A stretch of DNA of 5,289 nucleotides, from positions 1-5,289 of the forward strand of contig JAZUIY010000004.1 of assembly GCA_045642465.1 (NCBI GenBank). The letters are read 5' to 3'. The notes beneath the pieces were generated by a model that saw only the letters and a list, made by a program, of their open reading frames with translations, had not been told where the DNA came from and searched no databases. Shown in pieces: positions 1 to 5,289 of the stretch. Position numbers and translations under genes: made by a program. How positions within the stretch are numbered: the first letter of the stretch is position 1; every line of letters starts with the position of its first letter. This DNA comes from RUG420 sp045642465. GTDB lineage: Bacteria > Bacillota > Clostridia > Oscillospirales > Acutalibacteraceae.

Positions 1-29
1 TCCCAGTCCAATGTCGGAAAGTCAGCCAT
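1..29 (-). CDS. 5' end of the next gene downstream of the fibre (partial, unidentified)
   Basis: An ATG at 29-27 opens a frame reading M-A-D-F-P-T-L-D-W to the left edge of the window. It is preceded by AGGTG (40-36) six bases upstream, which overlaps the fibre stop codon, so a translated gene is likely. A GTG in the same frame at 38-36 is a possible alternative start, but the ribosome site favours the ATG. In Mu-like tail modules this place is usually taken by a fibre-assembly chaperone or another fibre/tail gene. Nine residues are too few to assign a family. Confidence 0.5.
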
Positions 30-38
30 TGTTGACAC

Positions 39-1043
39 CTACCAGACCTTTCTCCAGTACGATCCGTCATAGGCGTAAAGGATAGACTCGCCAACGGCGA
101 CAATAATAACGCCGCCATTAGAAGAGTGTTCACTGTTATAATTAAACTCGACAGGGTGACCGCACATATTGCGAACCATTACAATGTCGCCTTTCAGCGG
201 ATTCGCCTTCAGAATTTGAGATCTGATAATCGCACTAGGACCTTTCAAGTCTGCCTCGGTACTGGCATCGACGAACGGAAGCTGGATAAAGCTCTCGGAA
301 TGAGCGCGTGTAAAGGAGCCAATAGTAGCATCGAGGAGGCCACTAACGTGCATGTCCTCGGTAACCGACAAATCGTTCTGAATTGTAGTTGGTAGACGAC
401 AGATAAAATTGCCTTCACTGCCTGTTTTTTGAGGCTGCACGCTAAACTTGCCGTCAGCCGCTTTCAAAAGTCCGGAGAAATCACCATAGGAAGCCTTGAC
501 ACCGTTTGTTGACACTTGGCCAGGCTCAATCTTGGTATAGTCGTCGCTTTTACCTTTGTCGTCAACGAAGCCGATGAAACCCTTGGCGAGTAGGTTTTCA
601 ATTGCGGTGATGGACCCGTCAACCACCAGGGAGTCGGTGATATTGGCACAATTGTTCCACTTGAGTGAGAAACCGCCAAATTCGGTAGAAAGGATGCTTA
701 TTTCGCCGGTTGTGGCGTCAATTTCAATCTTGTAGTTGGTTCCATTGAGAGAAATCTTACCCCCCGAAATAGATGCAGTTTGTCCAGAGCGATTGACAAA
801 AGTCATATCGCCTTCATGACTCTTCGAAAGCAAAGCTTGTTCAAACAAAATCGCCATAGCAGCTACAATTTGAGCGTCATCTGCATCAGACAAAGCAATT
901 TCGGCAGACTCAACAATTTTACAAAGCTCTCTCTGTACGGTATTAAACCACTTGGCGTTCAGGCGGGTAGCCTTGATGCTAGCCGCCGCATTACCATCAA
1001 CGAATTCATTGCCAACCGCAGTATCTGTATCAATCTTATGCAT
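39..1043 (-). CDS. Mu-like phage tail fibre protein
   Basis: This 334-residue protein is a probable receptor-binding fibre. The N-terminus (about 22-70) has the pattern of baseplate-attaching fibre domains: A-T-R-L-N-A-K-W-F-N-T-V-Q-R-E-L-C-K-I-V-E-S-A, then D-A-D-D-A-Q-I-V-A-A-M. The middle (about 80-245) is Gly, Ser, Asp and Thr rich with short strands and a degenerate repeat, as expected of a beta-helical trimeric shaft. The C-terminus (284-334) has hydrophobic strands and ends Y-A-Y-D-G-S-Y-W-R-K-V-W, like the 'y.G..W.kv' endings of many fibres. The ATG is preceded by AAGGGA six bases upstream, partly overlapping the gp48 stop, with an 11-base gap. At 334 residues it is a short fibre. No intramolecular chaperone or enzyme motif is seen, and no site-specific inversion repeats surround it. 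The receptor cannot be predicted. Confidence 0.75.
   Translation of the reverse strand: MHKIDTDTAVGNEFVDGNAAASIKATRLNAKWFNTVQRELCKIVESAEIALSDADDAQIVAAMAILFEQALLSKSHEGDMTFVNRSGQTASISGGKISLNGTNYKIEIDATTGEISILSTEFGGFSLKWNNCANITDSLVVDGSITAIENLLAKGFIGFVDDKGKSDDYTKIEPGQVSTNGVKASYGDFSGLLKAADGKFSVQPQKTGSEGNFICRLPTTIQNDLSVTEDMHVSGLLDATIGSFTRAHSESFIQLPFVDASTEADLKGPSAIIRSQILKANPLKGDIVMVRNMCGHPVEFNYNSEHSSNGGVIIVAVGESILYAYDGSYWRKVW
306..383 (-). repeat. Fibre shaft repeat, copy 2
   Basis: This stretch encodes fibre residues 221-246, with the pattern I-x-x-x-L-x-V ... L-L ... I-G-x-F. It aligns with residues 135-160 if one residue is gapped. It probably reflects a repeated shaft unit. Confidence 0.35.
564..641 (-). 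repeat. Fibre shaft repeat, copy 1
   Basis: This stretch encodes fibre residues 135-160, with the pattern I-x-x-x-L-x-V ... L-L ... I-G-F. It resembles the segment at residues 221-246. The similarity is at protein level only and is degenerate. Confidence 0.35.
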
Positions 1044-1054
1044 AATCTTTCCCT

Positions 1055-1954
1055 TTACTTATACAGGTAAATGAATTTGACGTGAGCTAGCTTGTCAAAG
1101 TCGATTGCGCTTTCAAAATTTTCGTTCCACCAAAACGACAGGTAATCATCGCAAGCCGAATTACAGTCAAAGAAAGTCTGCTCGATTTCGCTATCATGAA
1201 TTTCAATCATGACGTACATATAGGCGTCTTCGCCAAGATCTTTGACCCAATTCGGGAAACGGTCGGGCTGTTTCCAGTATTCAACGACTTCGGCATTCAA
1301 GCCAAACAGATCAATGATGTTCTGGAAATGAGGAACAGTGCTTCCGCTTCTGGCTCTCGCAATGCGATAGATTTCAGCCTTCGCCTTTTTCTTGTCTACA
1401 TCGTCTTTAAATTCAAGACCTTTTCTGGGCAAGCCCAATTCGTCATTCCAGGCGGCAACCGCCTTGGTACAAGCCGGAGAGGAATTCACGAGCAAATCGG
1501 CAAGGGAATCCCAAACATTGCTTATTCCAGCCGCTACGGACTCCAGCAGTTTCTGCCAATTCGTTTTTTCGGAATCAACGCTAGTCCACTTGAAATTCCA
1601 GATGAAGCCACGCGGCAAAAGTCCCTTGAGCATCTGGGCAAACTTGGCAATATCTTCTTTCTTCGAAGTCTCTTTATCACCGCGAGAAGGGAAACGATTG
1701 ACCGGCATCAAGTCCCTGGAAAGAACAATCATCGGAATCTCTAGGGATTCGTCACCCAAGCTGACAGAAACCGTATAAGTTCCTTCTGCAGGAACAGAGA
1801 ACACAATCCTGGAATCCTCAACTTCAATTAAGTTCCTTGTGCTGCATTCACCATCTTTAACGACTTCCACAGCGCATTGAGACGTAAAGCCAACTCCCCA
1901 AAGAGTGGCTTCACAGCCTTCAAACGCAATAATCTTGTCTACCGTAACTATCAT
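1055..1954 (-). CDS. Mu gp48-like (YmfQ / P2 gpI-type) baseplate wedge protein with N-terminal Ig/IPT-like domain
   Basis: Of 299 residues, about 103-299 correspond to the Mu gp48/YmfQ family, whose usual members are about 190-200 residues. Matching points are L-L-P-R-G-F-I-W (112-119), A-A-W-N-D-E-L-G-L-P (167-176), R-A-R-S-G-S-T-V-P-H-F (200-210), C-x-x-x-C (264, 268) and K-L-A-H-V-K-F-I-Y (288-296), the last equal to the family's 'kPAHt.v.f.y' end. These proteins complete the wedge and commonly help join it to the fibres. Residues 1-78 are an extra beta-rich segment resembling an IPT/TIG immunoglobulin-like fold: G-x-x-A-T-L-W-G-V-G-F, then I-V-F-S-V-P-A-E-G-T-Y-T-V-S-V. A charged linker (about 80-102) follows. 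The ATG start overlaps the gp47 stop; the ribosome site (GGTGA) is weak and close, so coupling is likely. The family call is strong; the N-terminal fold is inferred from pattern alone. Confidence 0.85.
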   Translation of the reverse strand: MIVTVDKIIAFEGCEATLWGVGFTSQCAVEVVKDGECSTRNLIEVEDSRIVFSVPAEGTYTVSVSLGDESLEIPMIVLSRDLMPVNRFPSRGDKETSKKEDIAKFAQMLKGLLPRGFIWNFKWTSVDSEKTNWQKLLESVAAGISNVWDSLADLLVNSSPACTKAVAAWNDELGLPRKGLEFKDDVDKKKAKAEIYRIARARSGSTVPHFQNIIDLFGLNAEVVEYWKQPDRFPNWVKDLGEDAYMYVMIEIHDSEIEQTFFDCNSACDDYLSFWWNENFESAIDFDKLAHVKFIYLYK

Positions 1955-3144
1955 TATTCACCACTAGACAAATTGATTTGAGATTCACCAATACCAAACC
2001 CAACAACTTCTGCAATAGAGTTGGAATAGTCCACGGGATTTTCAGGAACGTCCAAATTCAATTCAAAGACATTCACAGACCGGGCCTCTCCACCCACATA
2101 TTTCTGTACAGATCCGATAGAGAATTTTTCAGCGCTAGAATTTGCCAGCACATAGACACGCACATCATCGAAACCTATTCGGCTGTCGGGCCCATACTGT
2201 TGCAATACGGACCTCAAGGCATTTCGAACGGATTCCTGGACAGCATCGTTAAACGGGGCTACGGTAGCGTTAATCAAGAACTTGACTGGGGTCACGGAAA
2301 TCACGCGAACATCAGCAGTTACCACACGGCGTTCAGGAGAGTTGACGTATGCGCAAACTTCTTCTACCTGGCCATCATCAAGTCTTGCAGAAGAATCGTT
2401 TGCAAAATTTGCGCAGGCAACAACAACGGAATTTATTCTCGGATAATTCGGCTTTATGAAAGCCTTGGTTACAAAATTAAACCGTTCAGCCCACTGTTTG
2501 TAATCGTTGGCAGAGCCTCCCTGCGGAGGATTCTGGACCCTGTTCAAAAGGCGTGCGCGGTATTCTTCAGCGGTTTCGCCCCAATATTCCACCTGACCAT
2601 TAACAACAACTTCGAAGAATTTACCGCCAACAATACCAGGAGCTACAACAACAACTTCGTCATCAACTTTATCTGGAGTCGAGTCTCTAAACTGAAGCTT
2701 TGTATCTGCAGCAAGGTTCCAGGCGTTTCCGGCAACAGAAGCCACGACACGAACTTTGCCTTCATTAGCAACATCAGATTCGCTGATAGAGTAATATTCG
2801 CTGCCGGTCAACGGATCAACGAAATAGGTTCCGGCCGGAATCTTTACGGAGTCACTGGAGCTAACAGTCAGTTTGACATAGCCTGTAGCATAAACAGGAG
2901 GCTTGTGCGGAATGGCATATTCTACACCAAAACCATCCAGGGCATCAATATCGCAAGTCTTCACAAAACGATTGCGCCACACCTTTTTCTGCATAAGAAC
3001 AAGCATGTAAAGGGCGGCACCAATGACACGAGCAATGACCTTCAAGACAGCCTTGCGAAGCACAGGATTTTTGCCGTCATAAAAGTTCGCGGCCAGTTGC
3101 TGTTCAACATACAGCACAAGTTCAGACAGACTCTTAAATTCCAC
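1954..3144 (-). CDS. Baseplate J family protein, Mu gp47-like wedge component (T4 gp6 analogue)
   Basis: This 396-residue protein is the likely main structural protein of the baseplate wedges, whose ring rearranges when the tail contracts. The baseplate J signature is clear. The N-terminal helical part (about 28-75) reads L-R-K-A-V-L-K-V-I-A and D-I-D-A-L-D-G-F-G. I-P-A-G-T (102-106) and A-S-V-A-G-N-A-W-N-L (135-144) match the 'IPaGT' and 'A...G..gN' blocks. G-E-T-A-E-E-Y-R-A-R-L-L (179-190), P-P-Q-G-G (196-200) and D-Y-K-Q-W-A (204-209) match the central 'E..R.Rll...p..GG...dY..Wa' motif. The C-terminal part (about 270-395) is a predicted alpha/beta domain. Between the G-G motif (163-164) and G-E-T there appear to be about a dozen extra residues. 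The GTG start is set by GGGAGG. The stop overlaps the next ATG by one base (TAATG). Confidence 0.93.
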   Translation of the reverse strand: MEFKSLSELVLYVEQQLAANFYDGKNPVLRKAVLKVIARVIGAALYMLVLMQKKVWRNRFVKTCDIDALDGFGVEYAIPHKPPVYATGYVKLTVSSSDSVKIPAGTYFVDPLTGSEYYSISESDVANEGKVRVVASVAGNAWNLAADTKLQFRDSTPDKVDDEVVVVAPGIVGGKFFEVVVNGQVEYWGETAEEYRARLLNRVQNPPQGGSANDYKQWAERFNFVTKAFIKPNYPRINSVVVACANFANDSSARLDDGQVEEVCAYVNSPERRVVTADVRVISVTPVKFLINATVAPFNDAVQESVRNALRSVLQQYGPDSRIGFDDVRVYVLANSSAEKFSIGSVQKYVGGEARSVNVFELNLDVPENPVDYSNSIAEVVGFGIGESQINLSSGE

Positions 3145-3586
3145 GGGTAGCCTCCCAATTCAGTTCGTAGGCAAAACTGGATTCACCGCCATCGGGCTTA
3201 GAAATAACAACGTCAATTACAACGAAACCATCTTTGAAACGTGCGGAGCAATTCACAGATTTTGCAATACCGTCATCAATCATCCATTGCAGCGCTTCTT
3301 CGGATTTCTTTTCAACATCACGAAGAGTTCGCTCATCACCCTTAGAAGGCAACGATTCATAAAGATGGCCGCCAAGCGTACCTTCCGAATCCAGGGCGTC
3401 ACCCCACCAACCACCACGAGCTGGTTTCAGGTTAGACACAACATTGTCCAACGAGCTTTCCCTGGCAAAAGAACCGAGAGAAAGCAGCACGGCGTTTTCA
3501 AGGCCGTCAGTGGTCAAAAGGTCCGTCGAATCAAAATCCAGATCGCAGGAACCATCTTCAAGAAGTTTCAAACGCAAATCGCTCAC
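3134..3586 (-). CDS. Mu gp46-like baseplate wedge protein (P2 gpW / T4 gp25 analogue)
   Basis: This 150-residue protein is the likely small wedge component that contacts the first sheath ring and nucleates sheath assembly. It follows the phage GP46 family closely: an N-terminal D-x-D-F-D-x-x-D-L segment (15-23), a G-L-E-N-A-V-L-L-S-L-x-x-x-A-R helix (28-42), the hallmark R-G-G-W-W-G-D (57-63), a helix ending in E-E-A-L-Q-W-M-I-D-D-G-I-A (96-108), and a C-terminal strand pair closing with Y-E-L-N-W (140-144). The size is typical of the family. The start is GTG at 3586: an in-frame TAA lies four codons upstream and no in-frame ATG precedes the conserved region. No clear Shine-Dalgarno is visible, and the start lies inside a hairpin. 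The 3' end overlaps the next gene by 11 bases. Confidence 0.87.
   Translation of the reverse strand: MSDLRLKLLEDGSCDLDFDSTDLLTTDGLENAVLLSLGSFARESSLDNVVSNLKPARGGWWGDALDSEGTLGGHLYESLPSKGDERTLRDVEKKSEEALQWMIDDGIAKSVNCSARFKDGFVVIDVVISKPDGGESSFAYELNWEATRGI
3151..3156 (-). promoter_or_regulatory. Strong Shine-Dalgarno (GGGAGG) fixing the GTG start of the gp47-like gene
   Basis: The transcript reads GGGAGG, six bases, then GTG at 3144-3142. This is the best ribosome site in the window. It supports a GTG start inside the end of gp46 and an 11-bp overlap between the two genes. Confidence 0.75.
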
Positions 3587-3610
3587 ACTGCGAAATTACA
3601 ATGTGAGCGA
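3579..3610 (-). promoter_or_regulatory. Hairpin enclosing the GTG start of the gp46-like gene
   Basis: A perfect 9-bp inverted repeat, TCGCTCACA at 3579-3587 and TGTGAGCGA at 3602-3610, is separated by 14 bases. After one mismatch, two further pairs can form (3589-3590 with 3599-3600). In the minus-strand transcript the 3' arm contains the GTG start codon of gp46 (3586-3584), so the folded RNA would hide it. No U-run follows the stem in the transcript, so a terminator is unlikely. The inverted repeat is seen directly; translational control is inference. Confidence 0.5.
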
Positions 3611-3634
3611 AAGAATTAAAGATTTTTTGACCAT
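3596..3634 (-). other. 12-codon mini-ORF in the gp45-gp46 gap (possible leader or remnant)
   Basis: Between the spike stop and the gp46 start, the minus strand reads an ATG followed by codons for M-V-K-K-S-L-I-L-S-L-T-L and a TAA. The TAA ends 9 bases before the gp46 GTG. Upstream of the ATG there is only an A-rich stretch ending in AAAAAAG, so the ribosome site is weak. The peptide looks like the start of a signal peptide (KK followed by a hydrophobic run). That could mean a remnant of a lost secreted-protein gene, or it could be chance. The frame overlaps the 5' arm of the hairpin below, so its translation could open the gp46 start. Function is speculative. Confidence 0.2.
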
Positions 3635-3639
3635 CTTTT

Positions 3640-4176
3640 TTACGTCGGCGTTGGAGTAGGAGTTGGCGGAGTCGTAGGACCAACTGCAGAGCCGTGAGTA
3701 TGCTGAGAAAGATTAACTCTGGGACCAAGAACCATGGCAGACACCTCTTGGTCAGCTTCTACACTACCATGGACAACCAGGTCATTTTTGCAAATAATTT
3801 TATTCTCCGGATTGCACTTCATCACAATGTCACCATCGGCGTTCAAAAGAATCGTCTGTCCAAAAGGAGAATGCACAAGCACTTCGCCAGGCTTAAGTTC
3901 ATACGACATTTCGGAGCCATCCCCATGGGTCGCAATCACGACACCATTGTCACGGGAACCACCCACAAAAAGAGCAATGCCCGAAACGTCGCCTTTTGGC
4001 CTTGAACTAAAACCGTATTGCTGGACAAATTCAACATCACGGCGTTTTTCACCGGCAACAAGTTCAATATCCGTTTCAAGATCATGCGAATTGTACTTGG
4101 TAGCAATTACTACGCAACGCCCAATCATCAGGCGCATTCGATTGAAAATCGGCTCCAGAAGGTGATCAAAATTCAT
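3640..4176 (-). CDS. Mu gp45-like baseplate spike / assembly protein V with HxH metal-binding tip
   Basis: This 178-residue protein is the likely trimeric central spike that pierces the host outer membrane. An N-terminal OB-fold-like part contains Q-Y-G-F-S-S-R-P (53-60), close to the 'YG..S.P..G' signature of Mu gp45, followed by the G-S-R-D-N loop (73-77). The E-V-L-V-H-S-P-F-G-Q segment (98-107) leads into short strands (about 105-150) expected to form the intertwined beta-helix. The C-terminus carries Q-H-T-H-G (158-162). In Mu gp45 and P2 gpV, the HxH of three chains binds a metal ion, iron in the solved structures, at the needle apex. A Pro/Thr tail of 12 residues follows. The ATG overlaps the gp44 stop (ATGA), with an AAGGTGG Shine-Dalgarno upstream. 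There is no lysozyme domain, so it is a plain spike and not a T4 gp5-type fusion. Confidence 0.88.
   Translation of the reverse strand: MNFDHLLEPIFNRMRLMIGRCVVIATKYNSHDLETDIELVAGEKRRDVEFVQQYGFSSRPKGDVSGIALFVGGSRDNGVVIATHGDGSEMSYELKPGEVLVHSPFGQTILLNADGDIVMKCNPENKIICKNDLVVHGSVEADQEVSAMVLGPRVNLSQHTHGSAVGPTTPPTPTPTPT
3643..3678 (-). repeat. Pro/Thr repeat tail of the spike gene
   Basis: The last 12 codons before the gp45-like stop encode P-T-T-P-P-T-P-T-P-T-P-T. On the DNA this is an imperfect array of alternating Pro (CCN) and Thr (ACN) codons, so it is a short degenerate hexamer repeat that could change length by slippage. It lies immediately after the predicted metal-binding tip, so length changes would not disturb the folded spike. 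Confidence 0.7.
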
Positions 4177-5222
4177 CCCTTAACCACCTTCTTGATAGAG
4201 TCCCACGGGCTTTTGGCAACAGTCTTCTTTTTCTTCGTTTCAGGCTGCGGCAAATAAACGTCCGGAGAAACCAGAACCAGGTCCGTGGTTTCGCCACCGT
4301 CTCCCCAACCGTATTCCACAGAAGAAACCAGCAAGTCCACAGGTTCTTCCACGCACAAATCCGGAGCAGAGAACGAACACATTATTCCGGGAGCCCAGAC
4401 GCCACCTTCGTGAGACCAGCCGTGAACAGAACACCTGAACCCCATAGATTTTGCCTTGCGAATGGTATATTCCCAATCGGCTCTCGCTTCCACGCTTTCT
4501 TTCTGGGTGGCGTTAGAATCCACAATCAACAGCGGGCGGTAACGACCAACATCATTATCAGTCTTTACAGCCTTGACCTTGCTCTTTGCTTTTCCGGATC
4601 CATAGACGTAGTAAGCGGAATAACGGTCGTTAATGGAGAAATCCACCGACGCACTCATAAGGTTCACACCCTGCTTCAATTCAGGGCCCCTGGAGCACGC
4701 AGAAGGCTTCAGCAAATAAATCTGGCCAAGCCCATTGGAGCACGGAACAATTCCGCGTTCCTTGCAAAGCTTTGTCATGGTCTCCAGAGCCTTTACGCCA
4801 GGATCCACAGAGAACTTCTTGAGCGGCTTACCCACATCAACGCCCATTTCGTTCTTGAAGAAAAGACCGAAGCGGCCGCAAATGTCGGAAATAATCTGGT
4901 CCAGAGTCTTGTTCTGCCATTCCATAGGATTATCGACGCAGCAATCGGCAATGTCGCAACTGATTTCGCTTCCGGAAACAGAGAACGTATGGGAGCCAGC
5001 AGAAAACGAAGTGGAAAATTTTTCCACATAGCCCTTAATGACGGTAGTTCCATCGACCGCAATTTCCACGGAGTCGCCAGGGAACAACTTGACCACATTC
5101 CCAATCGGGTCGCGGGCAACCAGGTTCAGCGAAAAAGATGCTGCAATGTGGTCCAGGGAACGGCTGATCTTTGCGCCGGTCCAGTACGAAAACTTTCTGC
5201 CATTAGCAAAGACTTCAATCAT
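4173..5222 (-). CDS. Mu gp44-like baseplate hub protein (P2 gpD / T4 gp27-type)
   Basis: This 349-residue protein is the likely central hub of the baseplate, a trimer linking the tail tube to the spike. Visible family features are an N-terminal beta domain with the pattern W-x-G-x-x-I-x-R-S-L-D-x-x-A-x-x-F (about 14-30), a P-G-D turn (48-50) followed by a short strand and 'KGYV', the block S-G-S-E-I-S-C-D-I-A-D-C (83-94) corresponding to the 'GRS..DLvDCS' segment of gp44, the Y-Y-V-Y-G-S-G strand (204-210), R-Y-R-P (227-230), a W-x-P-G turn (286-289) and a closing T-T-D-L-V-L-V-S-P strand (322-330). The length is close to that of Mu gp44. The ATG start is supported by GAAGGTG eight bases upstream and by the ATGA overlap with the preceding gene. 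Past residue 331 a lysine-rich tail follows that I do not associate with the family. The family call is strong, from motifs plus synteny. Confidence 0.88.
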   Translation of the reverse strand: MIEVFANGRKFSYWTGAKISRSLDHIAASFSLNLVARDPIGNVVKLFPGDSVEIAVDGTTVIKGYVEKFSTSFSAGSHTFSVSGSEISCDIADCCVDNPMEWQNKTLDQIISDICGRFGLFFKNEMGVDVGKPLKKFSVDPGVKALETMTKLCKERGIVPCSNGLGQIYLLKPSACSRGPELKQGVNLMSASVDFSINDRYSAYYVYGSGKAKSKVKAVKTDNDVGRYRPLLIVDSNATQKESVEARADWEYTIRKAKSMGFRCSVHGWSHEGGVWAPGIMCSFSAPDLCVEEPVDLLVSSVEYGWGDGGETTDLVLVSPDVYLPQPETKKKKTVAKSPWDSIKKVVKG

Positions 5223-5289
5223 TTGGAAAGCACCTTCAAGGATTCACGGTTGATTACCATCGGGTCAAAGATTCCGTTGCGCTCGATGA
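5219..5289 (-). CDS. C-terminal end of a Mu N/gp43-like DNA-circularisation tail protein (partial)
   Basis: Only the last 22 codons and a TGA stop lie in the window; the start is beyond the right edge. The readable tail contains R-N-x-I, then a Pro and finally L-K-V-L-S-K. I recall a similar pattern (RN.I..P......LEVLS) at the C-terminus of Mu N/gp43-type DNA-circularisation proteins, which act in tail assembly and DNA injection. In Mu that gene lies directly upstream of gp44, as it does here. The stop overlaps the next start in an ATGA arrangement, which indicates translational coupling. Being an open frame that ends exactly at the next start is seen directly. The family name is an inference from a short motif plus gene order, so it is moderate at best. 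Confidence 0.55.
   Translation of the reverse strand, partial: IERNGIFDPMVINRESLKVLSK

Noticed and set aside
39..1043. A possible invertible fibre cassette, as in the Mu G segment
   Set aside because: I saw no inverted recombination-site repeats around the fibre gene, no alternative opposite-strand fibre end and no invertase gene in the window.
1196..1744. A 182-codon plus-strand open frame within the gp48-like gene
   Set aside because: It is fully contained opposite a gene with strong family motifs and shows no domain of its own, so I treat it as a shadow.
1978..3150. A 390-codon open frame on the plus strand, antisense to the gp47-like gene
   Set aside because: It mirrors the codon phase of a clear baseplate J gene, and its translation is rich in Arg, Asn, Ile and Phe with no recognisable motif. 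It is an antisense shadow.
3612..3640. A/T-rich AAAGAT...ATCTTT inverted repeat after the spike stop, considered as a terminator
   Set aside because: The stem is only six mostly A-T pairs with no following U-run in the minus-strand transcript. Termination here would also cut off the essential downstream baseplate genes.
1..5289. A contractile injection system or tailocin in place of a phage
   Set aside because: The genes fit a phage tail module, and nothing here (AAA ATPase, toxin cargo, lysis-only cluster) points to a non-phage particle. The question cannot be settled without the flanking regions.

Overview
This window is a compact late operon from a Mu-like contractile-tailed phage or prophage. 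Every supported gene is on the minus strand, so it reads from right to left. In transcription order it holds: the last codons of a protein resembling Mu N/gp43 (the DNA-circularisation protein), a Mu gp44-like baseplate hub, a gp45-like central spike, a gp46-like wedge protein, a gp47-like (baseplate J) wedge protein, a gp48-like (YmfQ / P2 gpI-type) wedge protein, a tail fibre, and the first nine codons of an unidentified gene. This is the gene order of the Mu tail module. It is recognised from family motifs in each protein together with synteny, not from a database search.

The genes are packed very tightly. There are ATGA overlaps at N/gp44 and gp44/gp45, an 11-bp overlap at gp46/gp47, a TAATG junction at gp47/gp48, and gaps of about 10 bases around the fibre gene. 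The one exception is 53 bases between gp45 and gp46. That interval holds a hairpin covering the GTG start of gp46 and a 12-codon mini-ORF, and gp46 lacks a clear Shine-Dalgarno sequence. I see no promoter or convincing terminator, so the segment looks like the interior of one polycistronic late transcript. No stretch longer than 300 bases lacks a gene.

The proteins should work together as the distal end of the tail. The gp44 and gp45 homologues form the central hub and membrane-piercing tip. The gp46, gp47 and gp48 homologues form the wedges around it that trigger sheath contraction. The fibre attached at the rim recognises the host surface. Whether this is an active phage, an integrated prophage or a tail-derived particle cannot be told from here, because no integrase, transposase, capsid or lysis gene falls inside the window.

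The host is a bacterium. Base composition is moderate, the proteins are rich in Lys, Asp and Ser, and they diverge from proteobacterial Mu relatives through extra segments: an Ig/IPT-like N-terminal domain on gp48, a short insert in gp47 and a lysine-rich tail on gp44. This suggests a non-proteobacterial host. Fibrobacter-like bacteria would fit, but that is a guess. I found no defence system, CRISPR array, RNA gene or insertion sequence. The most distinctive points are the gp48 fusion domain and the gp45-gp46 intergenic structure.
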